29,254 nucleotides of DNA from a virus. The position numbers were made by a program, and so were the translations under genes. Positions 24,162-28,760 of the stretch are shown in pieces. A model generated the notes under the pieces. It searched no databases. It was not told where the DNA came from and saw only the letters and a list, made by a program, of their open reading frames with translations. How positions within the stretch are numbered: position 1 is the first letter of the stretch; every line of letters starts with the position of its first letter. Where the stretch lies: IMG/VR virus record IMGVR_UViG_3300025168_000442, positions 1-29,254 of that record, one strand, 5' to 3'.

Positions 24162-24212
24162 AGTATAAGAACAACTTACAGCAAAAGGCGTGAAACCTAG
24201 TGGATTTCAAAC
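24162..24212 (-). repeat. Spacer box C
   Basis: TATACT at 24167-24162 and, upstream on the minus strand, TTGAAATCCACTAGG leading into TTTCACGCCTTTT (24210-24184). Spacing between the two parts is identical to boxes B and D-F. The flanking inverted repeat (GAAACCT/AGGTTTC) folds the upstream part of this copy. It is the second box of its pair, about 135 bases before the 24026 start codon. Confidence 0.65.
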
Positions 24213-24285
24213 ACACGCTTCAGCCATCAGGTTTCGAATCAACAGGAATGGCACAGTTCTGCGAAAAACTGTTGACAAAATCCAC

Positions 24286-24302
24286 GGTCCGGCCGGCCGG
24301 CC
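24286..24302. repeat. GC palindrome with GGCCGGCC, spacer 2
   Basis: GGTCCGGCCGGCCGGCC in an otherwise AT-rich genome. It is self-complementary over 12 bases and lies 7 bases from TATACT of box D. The same GGTCCGGCCGGCCGG string recurs at 25168-25182. Either a stem-loop at the 5' end of a transcript or an operator. Confidence 0.75.
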
Positions 24303-24308
24303 AACCAA

Positions 24309-24360
24309 AGTATAAAGATCTATTTAAAAAAAGGGCGTGGGAATCAAGGTATTTCGTCAA
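24309..24360 (-). repeat. Spacer box D, overlapping the end of the 52-residue gene
   Basis: TATACT at 24314-24309; GACGAAATACCTTGA and CCCACGCCCTTTT upstream on the minus strand. The stop codon of the preceding gene (24346-24344) lies inside the box. A GGCCGGCC palindrome begins 7 bases past TATACT, in the region where a transcript would start. Confidence 0.65.
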
Positions 24361-24502
24361 TCCATCGCACGATATCAGGAGCTGCGGTGAACGCAGCTAC
24401 ACCAGTGGCCAGGATAAATGAAAACACAAGAGCCAACAAAGGGTTCCTGCCTGTAAAGATCAAGAACCCTAATGAAAACCAAAAGACCAATTGAAACTGC
24501 AT
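24344..24502 (-). CDS. 52-residue two-helix membrane protein
   Basis: ATG at 24502 overlaps the TGA of the previous gene (TGATG), then 52 codons to TGA at 24344. Two hydrophobic helices (FQLVFWFSLGFLIFTG and LLALVFSFILATGVAAF) are joined by a short RNP turn and followed by a polar tail APDIVRWIDEIP. The coupled start, clear topology and clean stop make it a real gene. The stop codon lies inside repeat box D. Function unknown; a membrane partner of the protein encoded just before it is plausible. Confidence 0.75.
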   Translation of the reverse strand: MQFQLVFWFSLGFLIFTGRNPLLALVFSFILATGVAAFTAAPDIVRWIDEIP

Positions 24503-24843
24503 CACGCTGCAGCCTCCAGCATCTGCTGCATCTGCGACCAGGCCGCAGCTTCAGAGTCAACCAGGACATGTGCACCATCTCCCCAATCCAGGAACCAATA
24601 TTCCAAGCGGTGAATTTCTTTATGTTCGTTAACGTAAGCCCTGAGCTCATCCGATGGACCACCCCAGCTGAACTGCCAGCGCCAGTAGCCTTCTATCTGA
24701 TCATTAAATGTATTAGGCTCTACATAATCAAAGCTAAGCGCATCATATTCAGGATCCTTCAGGTCCTCCTGCCTTTCTTTCCATTCTTGCGTAACACGCT
24801 CGGCGCAGGTGGGTTGTCTCTTCAATACTGTTACAGTCTCCAT
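24502..24843 (-). CDS. Conserved phage protein with SWGGPSDE signature
   Basis: 113 residues from ATG at 24843, chosen because AAAGGA precedes it. A longer frame upstream lacks a ribosome site. Acidic, tryptophan-rich core: EGYWRWQFSWGGPSDELRAY at about 51-70 and RLEYWFLDWGDGAHVLV at about 79-95. This pattern is familiar from small conserved phage proteins, often followed by a small membrane protein, as here. Function unknown. First gene of the cassette between boxes E and D. Confidence 0.7.
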   Translation of the reverse strand: METVTVLKRQPTCAERVTQEWKERQEDLKDPEYDALSFDYVEPNTFNDQIEGYWRWQFSWGGPSDELRAYVNEHKEIHRLEYWFLDWGDGAHVLVDSEAAAWSQMQQMLEAAA

Positions 24844-24939
24844 GTTGTTCCTTTCTTTAATGGGGGCGTTTGCAAAACTTCTAAACGGATTCGGTACCCC
24901 CACTACATATATAGTTATAACTTATTATAATGTAAAGCA

Positions 24940-24957
24940 AAAAGATTTAAATCTTTT
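24940..24957. promoter_or_regulatory. Perfect 18-bp palindrome, possible operator
   Basis: AAAAGATTTAAATCTTTT reads identically on both strands. On the minus strand it is followed about 10 bases later by TATAAT (within CATTATAATAAG), so it would overlap the -35 region of a promoter for the 24843 gene. A dimeric repressor or activator site is the simplest reading. Confidence 0.45.
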
Positions 24958-24992
24958 GGATAAGTTCCCGCATGGTATGAACAACTCAGCTG

Positions 24993-25005
24993 CCCCGGCC
25001 GGCCG
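24993..25005. repeat. GC palindrome with GGCCGGCC, downstream of box E
   Basis: CCCCGGCCGGCCG, 7 bases past the TATACC of box E on the minus strand. Shorter and lacking the GGTCC flank of its relatives at 24286 and 25168. Confidence 0.65.
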
Positions 25006-25011
25006 TCAATT

Positions 25012-25061
25012 GGTATAAGAGATAGATATAGAAAAGGGCGTAAGACCTAGTGTATTTCAAC
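25012..25061 (-). repeat. Spacer box E
   Basis: TATACC at 25017-25012 with TTGAAATACACTAGG and TCTTACGCCCTTTT upstream on the minus strand. Same internal spacing as the other copies. Preceded by CCTGATG, as are boxes C and F. It is the second box of its pair, about 170 bases before the 24843 start codon. Confidence 0.65.
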
Positions 25062-25167
25062 CATTCCCCAGCAGCTCCTGGCTGCAGCTGCGGGCATCAG
25101 GATTCATGCTTCATAAAAAAACCGCAGAAACCCTAGAGTATTTAACACTTGACAGAGGCGAAAACAC

Positions 25168-25182
25168 GGTCCGGCCGGCCGG
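25168..25182. repeat. GC palindrome with GGCCGGCC, downstream of box F
   Basis: GGTCCGGCCGGCCGG, 6 bases past TATACT of box F on the minus strand. Identical to the first 15 bases of the spacer 2 copy. Both copies are followed on the minus strand by CGTG and then TGTCAA. Confidence 0.75.
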
Positions 25183-25188
25183 TAACTT

Positions 25189-25239
25189 AGTATAAGGAAT
25201 AGAAAATAACTAAGGCGTGAAAGTCAGTGTATTTTGAAG
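25189..25239 (-). repeat. Spacer box F, overlapping the nuclease stop
   Basis: TATACT at 25194-25189; TTCAAAATACACTGAC and TTTCACGCCTTAG upstream on the minus strand. The upper part encodes the last residues of the nuclease (QNTLTFTP) and contains its TAG stop at 25212-25210. First box of its pair. Confidence 0.65.
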
Positions 25240-25635
25240 ATCCTTCTCGGTCCATGCATCAGGCAACATGGTACCTGAACCCTGGTTCAACAGTTCCAAA
25301 CCCAAGGTGTGTAGTTCCCTAGACATATGTCCTGGGAATACAGCATATGATGCCTTCCTGGCACCTGGGTTGCTAATCTTTACAAATATAAAACTGACAC
25401 CTCCATGCTTTGTATGAGCATAATGCCATGCAATTTGTTTTGGCGATATGATAACTTTTTGTAACTTATTACATTTTAATTCGATCCAAAATTGTATGCC
25501 TTGATTAGTGCTTAAATCTTTGAAAACTCCAAATAAATCAGGTACACCAGGTGATGCCCATGACTCTATTCTAGTCCAGTTAACATTGGGAGTCTTATTT
25601 TTAATTTCTTGCCAAAATTTCTTTTCAGGACGCAC
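25210..25635 (-). CDS. PD-(D/E)XK nuclease (VRR-NUC/resolvase-like)
   Basis: 141 residues from GTG at 25635, with AAGGAAG 6 bases before. The catalytic pattern is complete: Glu24 in RIESW, GVPDL with Asp33, IELK with Glu52 and Lys54, and Gln67 in SPKQIAWH. This is the small single-domain nuclease type found in phages as a Holliday-junction or replication-associated resolvase. It could process branched DNA before packaging, which fits its place beside the terminase genes. It overlaps the HNH gene by 11 bases. Its last codons lie in repeat box F. Confidence 0.8.
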   Translation of the reverse strand: MRPEKKFWQEIKNKTPNVNWTRIESWASPGVPDLFGVFKDLSTNQGIQFWIELKCNKLQKVIISPKQIAWHYAHTKHGGVSFIFVKISNPGARKASYAVFPGHMSRELHTLGLELLNQGSGTMLPDAWTEKDLQNTLTFTP

Positions 25636-26065
25636 TACTAACTTCCTTTTTTGTTAATATTTTATGGCAATTTGAACACAAAATATCACACTTTTTTACC
25701 TCTTTGACTATGTTATCGAGCTGTACCCAACTGCTTTTTCTAATATTTGACACATTATTACACTTACTATTTCTATCACGATGATGAAATTCTAAAGCAT
25801 AAGGACTCTCCTTGTAGCCACATTTTTGACAACCTTTACTTAATTTATAATTGTTTAAATAATTAGATACTTTGTCATACAGATTCTTTTTGTATAATTT
25901 CTTTTTAGCTAAATTCTTTTTAAAACTATTTGGCTCTCTCCAGTTCTCTTTAAAATATCCATCTCTTTTTAATCTTACTGTTATGTAACCATCAAATATA
26001 TAACCATCTTCTCTAGCATCACCACAAACAAAAAAAATGTTAGTCTTGGGATTCAATCTCTTCAT
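25625..26065 (-). CDS. HNH endonuclease
   Basis: 146 residues. Residues 1-70 are basic with IFFVCGDAREDGYIFDGYIT. The C-terminal zinc-bound HNH fold has CQKCGY at 79-84, LEFHHRD at 91-97 and ILCSNCHK at 128-135. Three of the four zinc cysteine positions are paired CxxC motifs, and the catalytic His is in FHH. It overlaps TerS by 26 bases and has no strong ribosome site, so it depends on TerS translation. HNH proteins encoded next to terminase genes are known to assist genome cutting in some phages. A homing endonuclease is the alternative. Confidence 0.75.
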   Translation of the reverse strand: MKRLNPKTNIFFVCGDAREDGYIFDGYITVRLKRDGYFKENWREPNSFKKNLAKKKLYKKNLYDKVSNYLNNYKLSKGCQKCGYKESPYALEFHHRDRNSKCNNVSNIRKSSWVQLDNIVKEVKKCDILCSNCHKILTKKEVSSAS

Positions 26066-26525
26066 GAGGTACGTCTACAATTACTTCCGGAAATCTATTC
26101 CTTAGATCTTTGAGCCTATCTGCTACCTCGACCTTACTCATCTTATCAATTGACCCAGTCAATATCTCTTTACGATCTATGTATAATCCAGCAGCTCTTC
26201 CTCGTGAAACTTCTGCATTAACAGCTGCCGAGTAATTTTTTTCTGACTCTGCATTTTTACTTAACTCATCTAATCTCTTCATATGTCTTGTCATATTAGA
26301 CATATACTTTTTGTGAATTTCTTCTCTTAATAAGGATATATAATTAGCAACTTTTGGAAACTCTTTAGCTGATTGCAATCTACTAGCATATATTCTAGCT
26401 GTCTTTTTTGGATAACCGGATAATATAGCACATTCAGTTGCACTTTTATCTCCATCATATCTGACTAAAAGCTCTGCAAACTTTCTTTGTTTCGAAGTTA
26501 TTTTAATTTCAGTTAATTGACTCAT
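26040..26525 (-). CDS. Terminase small subunit
   Basis: 161 residues. An N-terminal helix-turn-helix at about 11-50 (KQRKFAELLVRYDGDKSATE, then CAILSGYPKKTARIYASRL) is followed by a coiled-coil region. The conserved SRGRAAGLYIDRKEILTG and SIDKMSKVEVADRLKDL then follow, typical of phage TerS. It recognises the packaging site and loads TerL. No ribosome site is visible. The ATG overlaps a preceding stop (ATGA), so it may rely on coupling. It is separated from terL by two nucleases and an accessory region. Confidence 0.8.
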   Translation of the reverse strand: MSQLTEIKITSKQRKFAELLVRYDGDKSATECAILSGYPKKTARIYASRLQSAKEFPKVANYISLLREEIHKKYMSNMTRHMKRLDELSKNAESEKNYSAAVNAEVSRGRAAGLYIDRKEILTGSIDKMSKVEVADRLKDLRNRFPEVIVDVPHEEIESQD

Positions 26526-26737
26526 TTTACAATGTATAGGATGTTTTTAACAGAAAACATATATAATGTCTCAAAAAATTCTTTTACGCTGGCTTTATAG
26601 GTTACACCAGTTACACCTTGGTTACACCATAGTGTAACCCATTTCTTAAGCTGGATAAGGGTTACAGAAGCGGTTACACCGGTTACACCATTTTCAACAT
26701 TTTTTCTAAAATAATTTGTAAATATATTTCTATGCAT
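26522..26737 (-). CDS. Doubtful ORF carrying the GTTACACC repeats
   Basis: 71 codons from ATG at 26737, no ribosome site. The peptide is dominated by repeat-encoded GVTGVT segments (VENGVTGVTASVTLIQLKKW, then CNQGVTGVTYKASV) and hydrophobic ends. The repeats are 9 bases apart and so keep the frame. The only support is the ATGA overlap with TerS. The DNA repeats may be the functional part. Confidence 0.35.
   Translation of the reverse strand: MHRNIFTNYFRKNVENGVTGVTASVTLIQLKKWVTLWCNQGVTGVTYKASVKEFFETLYMFSVKNILYIVK
26601..26690. repeat. GGTTACACC repeat cluster (iteron-like)
   Basis: GTTACA begins at 26601, 26610, 26621, 26661, 26673 and 26682 (plus), mostly as GGTTACACC or GTTACACC. An inverted copy GTGTAACC at 26632-26639 makes an 8-bp hairpin with 26620-26627 (loop CATA). 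Two tandem pairs are exactly 9 bases apart. The cluster lies just before terS, where a TerS binding site or a replication or regulatory iteron would be reasonable. Confidence 0.65.
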
Positions 26738-26743
26738 TCTATA

Positions 26744-26956
26744 CTAAAAAAATTTAGGATCTAACATTAACAATTCTTTAGGAATATACATATGACGTCT
26801 CATAGCATTAAATCCTTTACGAACCAGTTCCTGCCACACTTCTGACTTTACAATGACATCATTTTTGGGGTTGAGAAAATGCAATGTTACTCTGCCACAT
26901 TTGTGACAATGTTTAACTTCCTTGATTGGACTGTTTGGCAGTGAATAAGAGGACAT
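26744..26956 (-). CDS. Small protein with one CxxC motif
   Basis: 70 residues with a strong GGAGGG ribosome site at 5 bases. VKHCHKCGRVTLHFLNPKN at about 14-32 holds a CxxC pair and His; the rest is basic and helical (VWQELVRKGFNAMRRHMYIP). It could bind one metal with His partners. It overlaps its upstream neighbour by 44 bases in another frame. No family recognised; likely regulatory or nucleic-acid binding. Confidence 0.65.
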   Translation of the reverse strand: MSSYSLPNSPIKEVKHCHKCGRVTLHFLNPKNDVIVKSEVWQELVRKGFNAMRRHMYIPKELLMLDPKFF

Positions 26957-27116
26957 TGTCTCCCTCCAATTGTTTTAATTTATGTTTAATAACGTTTTTA
27001 TCAAAAATATTGTACTTTGCAAGTAAAGCAAGCGCCCTGGCGCTCTTGTTTGTAGGGCGCAAGCCTTTGATTAGTCGATCTAATAATTTCTTTTGGACAT
27101 CTGTTGTTGTATACAC
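26913..27116 (-). CDS. Small helical protein, GTG start, hairpin-covered RBS
   Basis: 67 residues from GTG at 27116, 7 bases after AAGGA. A nearer ATG is in a different frame and too close to the site. The sequence is helical with a wHTH feel (VQKKLLDRLIKGLRPTNKSA, then ALLAKYNIFDKNVIKHKLKQ). The ribosome site is part of a perfect 9-bp stem (27126-27164), so translation may be controlled. Possible DNA-binding regulator; no family named. Confidence 0.6.
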   Translation of the reverse strand: MYTTTDVQKKLLDRLIKGLRPTNKSARALALLAKYNIFDKNVIKHKLKQLEGDNVLLFTAKQSNQGS

Positions 27117-27125
27117 TTCATTATC

Positions 27126-27164
27126 CTTCCTGGAATTTCGGACTTCACCTACTTATCCAGGAAG
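27126..27164 (-). promoter_or_regulatory. Inverted repeat that can hide a ribosome site
   Basis: On the minus strand CTTCCTGGA (27164-27156) and TCCAGGAAG (27134-27126) form a perfect 9-bp stem around 21 bases. The second arm contains the AGGAAG of the ribosome site for the GTG at 27116. In RNA it could block initiation; as DNA it could be an operator. Confidence 0.55.
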
Positions 27165-27197
27165 TTATTATACAACAAATTTACATTTGTCGCAAGA

Positions 27198-27518
27198 TTA
27201 CCCTCCAAACTTGTAATTATCAGTTCTTTTACAAGGTTCGCAGAATCTCTGTAACACAGAAGATATATCAAATTTTTGATAACATAAATTACATCTACGT
27301 TGACCAATCTTCTCTGATGCAGGCATATATCTCTTTATCTGCCTGTGTTTAAATTTTGGTGTATGACCATTTTTAATCCTTATCCTATGTAATCTACCCG
27401 CAACCGAGTTCTTACTTTTGTTCATTCGTATGGCAATATCTCTTACCCTTACACCTTTTTGATCCAATTCAATAAGTCTCGCATTATCTTCATCGCTCCA
27501 CATGTTTTCCACGTCCAT
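27198..27518 (-). CDS. GcrA-like regulator with zinc ribbon
   Basis: 106 residues from ATG at 27518, which follows AAGGAGAG. An upstream in-frame start lacks such a site. Residues 7-48 follow the GcrA HTH pattern: MWSDEDNARLIELDQKGV then IAIRMNKSKNSVAGRLHRI, with the WSDE opening and the V-x-G-R-x-H-R recognition helix. The C-terminus has C76/C79 and C93/C96 as a zinc ribbon. GcrA is an alphaproteobacterial sigma70 co-activator at methylated promoters. Phage versions may redirect host transcription. GcrA itself is about 170 residues, so this is a short form. Confidence 0.65.
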   Translation of the reverse strand: MDVENMWSDEDNARLIELDQKGVRVRDIAIRMNKSKNSVAGRLHRIRIKNGHTPKFKHRQIKRYMPASEKIGQRRCNLCYQKFDISSVLQRFCEPCKRTDNYKFGG

Positions 27519-27625
27519 AAATCTCTCCTTTTTGTTATTTTGTTCACGAACCACACATCATCAACATCACTGTAGACATATGTAATCACTTTATCTTTCT
27601 TAATAGTGTTATAATATATAGTCAA
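27449..27625 (-). CDS. Possible small protein overlapping the GcrA-like gene
   Basis: 58 codons from TTG at 27625, placed 8 bases after GGGGAGGAG, one of the strongest ribosome sites in the window. The first half looks protein-like (TIYYNTIKKDKVITYVYSDV, then DDVWFVNKITKRRDLW). The last 70 bases overlap the GcrA-like gene in another frame. There is no other candidate start for that ribosome site. Still weak evidence. Confidence 0.35.
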   Translation of the reverse strand: MTIYYNTIKKDKVITYVYSDVDDVWFVNKITKRRDLWTWKTCGAMKIMRDLLNWIKKV

Positions 27626-27664
27626 AATGGTGGCTCCTCCCCTTTTTTAATATCTACAATAGGT

Positions 27665-27892
27665 TTACTCTGGATAAATTTTGTAGTTTTGGAAACATTC
27701 CGGATCAAGCAATGGTCCGTAATAGATCGACAAGGAATCTTCAACGCCCTCTGTCCACGTTTGGCGATAATACTTATCTTCCTTGAGTTCCCCTTGTGAG
27801 TTACAAACCTTACACTGCTCAATGGATTGTTCCGCCTCGAATCTAAGCTTATGATACCCATTACCCTTGCACTCGTGACATATTATTGCCAT
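27665..27892 (-). CDS. DnaJ-type zinc-motif protein
   Basis: 75 residues, ATG preceded by GGAGGG. CHECKGNGY at 5-13 and CKVCNSQGE at 27-35 make two CxxCxGxG-like knuckles that bind one zinc, as in the DnaJ cysteine-rich domain. The remainder is acidic and aromatic (YYRQTWTEGVEDSLSIYYGP). Free-standing proteins of this type are frequent in marine phages and their role is unknown. It overlaps the ribbon-helix-helix-like gene by 32 bases. Confidence 0.7.
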   Translation of the reverse strand: MAIICHECKGNGYHKLRFEAEQSIEQCKVCNSQGELKEDKYYRQTWTEGVEDSLSIYYGPLLDPECFQNYKIYPE

Positions 27893-28046
27893 TTTTACCC
27901 TCCAATTTTTTTATCTCTTTTTCTACTAATTGTTCAATATATCCACCTACTGTCTGATAACTATGTTTTGCTAATTTTTTAATGTTATCATGCACCTTAG
28001 GTTTAATTGCTATCGTGGCATATCGTGATTTCATTACCTTCTCCAT
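27861..28046 (-). CDS. Ribbon-helix-helix-like DNA-binding protein
   Basis: 61 residues. SRYATIAIKPKVHDNIKKLA at about 7-26 is a strand plus first helix; SYQTVGGYIEQLVEKEIKKL at about 29-48 supplies the second. This is the Arc/CopG-type layout used by small phage repressors. GGAGA precedes ATG at 28046; a second ATG five codons in also has an upstream AGAAGG. Probably a transcriptional regulator of the early genes, acting as a dimer. Confidence 0.65.
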   Translation of the reverse strand: MEKVMKSRYATIAIKPKVHDNIKKLAKHSYQTVGGYIEQLVEKEIKKLEGKNGNNMSRVQG

Positions 28047-28183
28047 GTATCTTCTCCTTTAACATATGTTTTGCGATCAGTTGCCAACCAACCAATTACA
28101 CCGTAATGTTGTGAATTGTAAATTTGTAACCAAATTAAAGTTGGTTCTTTTTTTCTAAAATAATTAAATATCTTCTTTATCAT
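28034..28183 (-). CDS. 49-residue protein with strong RBS
   Basis: ATG at 28183 follows AGGAGG at 5 bases and lies inside the end of the upstream gene. The frame runs 49 codons to TAA at 28034, overlapping the next gene by 13 bases. Sequence: basic amphipathic start (MIKKIFNYFRKKEPTLIWLQ), then IYNSQHYGVIGWLATDRK. No family recognised. The ribosome site and both overlaps make it a likely gene. Confidence 0.65.
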   Translation of the reverse strand: MIKKIFNYFRKKEPTLIWLQIYNSQHYGVIGWLATDRKTYVKGEDTWRR

Positions 28184-28457
28184 TCTTACCTCCTAATACT
28201 ATATCACCTGCAATTGCAGCATAACCTGCCATATCAACAAAATGATCTTTCACTGCTTTTCTTGATTTAGTTCTACCAATCTTTAACAACACCATCATTA
28301 TTGCTACTTCATCAGCAGTAATAGGCATGTTTAAATATGCACTCCATAAATCAGCTATGTTGTTATTATTGCTTACGCACTCACCATGAGTAAATTCACG
28401 AGACGCTACGGCCTCGTTAGCTTCTTCTAATATATCAGTTTTTACATCATCCGACAT
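28164..28457 (-). CDS. DUF6378-like protein
   Basis: 97 residues from ATG at 28457, preferred over the ATG at 28463 because GAGG is 7 bases away. NIADLWSAYLNMPITADEVA at about 33-52, then IMMVLLKIGRTKSRKAVKDH and FVDMAGYAAIAGDIVLGG follow the all-helical DUF6378 pattern known from phages. The fold recalls small MazG-like helical proteins with acidic residues facing a core, but no nucleotide activity can be claimed. Overlaps both neighbours. Confidence 0.7.
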   Translation of the reverse strand: MSDDVKTDILEEANEAVASREFTHGECVSNNNNIADLWSAYLNMPITADEVAIMMVLLKIGRTKSRKAVKDHFVDMAGYAAIAGDIVLGGKNDKEDI

Positions 28458-28641
28458 AATCATACCTCTTTCTCATTATTTTATGTAATCGTTCCCAATG
28501 CATACGATCAGAAACTTCTTTCCAACTTGTGCAATCTCTTTTTGCACGTTTACCTGCTTCGAAATAAGCAGCATAAATTCTTTCTTTTAATCTTCCTGAA
28601 TAATAACTTTTACTTTTTGCAGGAGTTTTTATACGAGCCAT
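28447..28641 (-). CDS. Small basic hypothetical protein
   Basis: 64 residues from ATG at 28641; an in-frame TTG three codons earlier is less likely. Lys/Arg-rich with aromatic residues (KSKSYYSGRLKERIYAAYFE, then CTSWKEVSDRMHWERLHKI). Overlaps the upstream 43-codon gene by 13 bases and the DUF6378-like gene by 11. No family recognised. Confidence 0.55.
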   Translation of the reverse strand: MARIKTPAKSKSYYSGRLKERIYAAYFEAGKRAKRDCTSWKEVSDRMHWERLHKIMRKRYDYVG

Positions 28642-28760
28642 TGATACCAACCACTCGAAACAATTTGCCAGGTTATAAATAAAATTACAACACTAGCCAT
28701 GTAAGGTTTACCATACAAAAGTAATGTCATTAAAACTAACAAGTAACCAATATACAACAT
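28629..28760 (-). CDS. 43-residue membrane protein
   Basis: ATG at 28760 overlaps the preceding stop (TAATG) and has AAGGA six bases before. Two hydrophobic stretches (LYIGYLLVLMTLLLYG and MASVVILFITWQIVSS) joined by KPY, then WYQWLV. Small two-helix membrane proteins in early phage operons often act on the host envelope or in exclusion; nothing here proves that. Confidence 0.65.
   Translation of the reverse strand: MLYIGYLLVLMTLLLYGKPYMASVVILFITWQIVSSGWYQWLV

Larger units (their letters stand above)
24027..24343. other. Spacer 2, non-coding, with boxes D and C
   Basis: 317 bases between the 52-residue membrane protein gene and the 24026 gene. Contents from high to low: box D, a GGCCGGCC palindrome (24286-24302), a 6-bp hairpin ACAGTT/AACTGT (about 24253-24272), an inverted repeat GAAACCT (24192-24198) / AGGTTTC (24219-24225), box C, a 6-bp hairpin TACTTC-TGT-GAAGTA and ACGGACCGT (24143-24151), and an AT-rich TTGCAATTAGTTATAAT stretch at 24105-24089. 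No real gene was found in it on either strand. Confidence 0.6.
24844..25209. other. Spacer 3, non-coding, with boxes F and E
   Basis: 366 bases between the nuclease stop and the 24843 gene. From high to low: box F, a GGCCGGCC palindrome (25168-25182), a GC-rich patch with GCAGC/GCTGC pairing (about 25071-25085), box E, a second GGCCGGCC palindrome (24993-25005), a perfect 18-bp AT palindrome (24940-24957), TTATAATAAGTTATAA, and TGGGGG/CCCCCA pairing in the leader. No gene supported on either strand. Confidence 0.6.

Noticed and set aside
24219-24236. tRNA T-loop-like string GGTTTCGAATC
   Set aside because: No matching T-stem, acceptor or anticodon arm on either strand; the string belongs to the inverted repeat flanking box C.
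24272-24300. TTGACA on the plus strand as the -35 of a promoter facing the other way (also at 25149)
   Set aside because: At 17 bases downstream there is only the GC palindrome, and the TATAAG is about 33-35 bases away. Fixed spacing supports the minus-strand reading instead.
24200-24421. Plus-strand ORF of 73 codons across spacer 2
   Set aside because: It begins at a GTG inside repeat box C with no ribosome site, crosses box D and the palindrome, and overlaps the well-supported 52-residue minus-strand gene.
24170-25192. Plus-strand frames running from one TATAA to the next (ending in PAGRPTKV and PAGNLV)
   Set aside because: Both are open and share short words, but the E-to-F copy has no start codon and the D and F copies contain stops. 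The likeness is explained by the DNA repeat itself.
23150-25239. Boxes as a CRISPR array
   Set aside because: Repeats are 140-700 bp apart with genes between, not regular 25-40 bp spacers, and no cas gene is present.
27034-27047. AGCGCC-CT-GGCGCT palindrome as a terminator
   Set aside because: It lies inside a coding frame (SARAL) with no following T-run and a two-base loop.
27622-27861. Minus-strand ORF of 79 codons
   Set aside because: It lies in another frame over the zinc-motif gene, which has clear CxxC motifs and a GGAGGG site. The peptide has no recognisable features.
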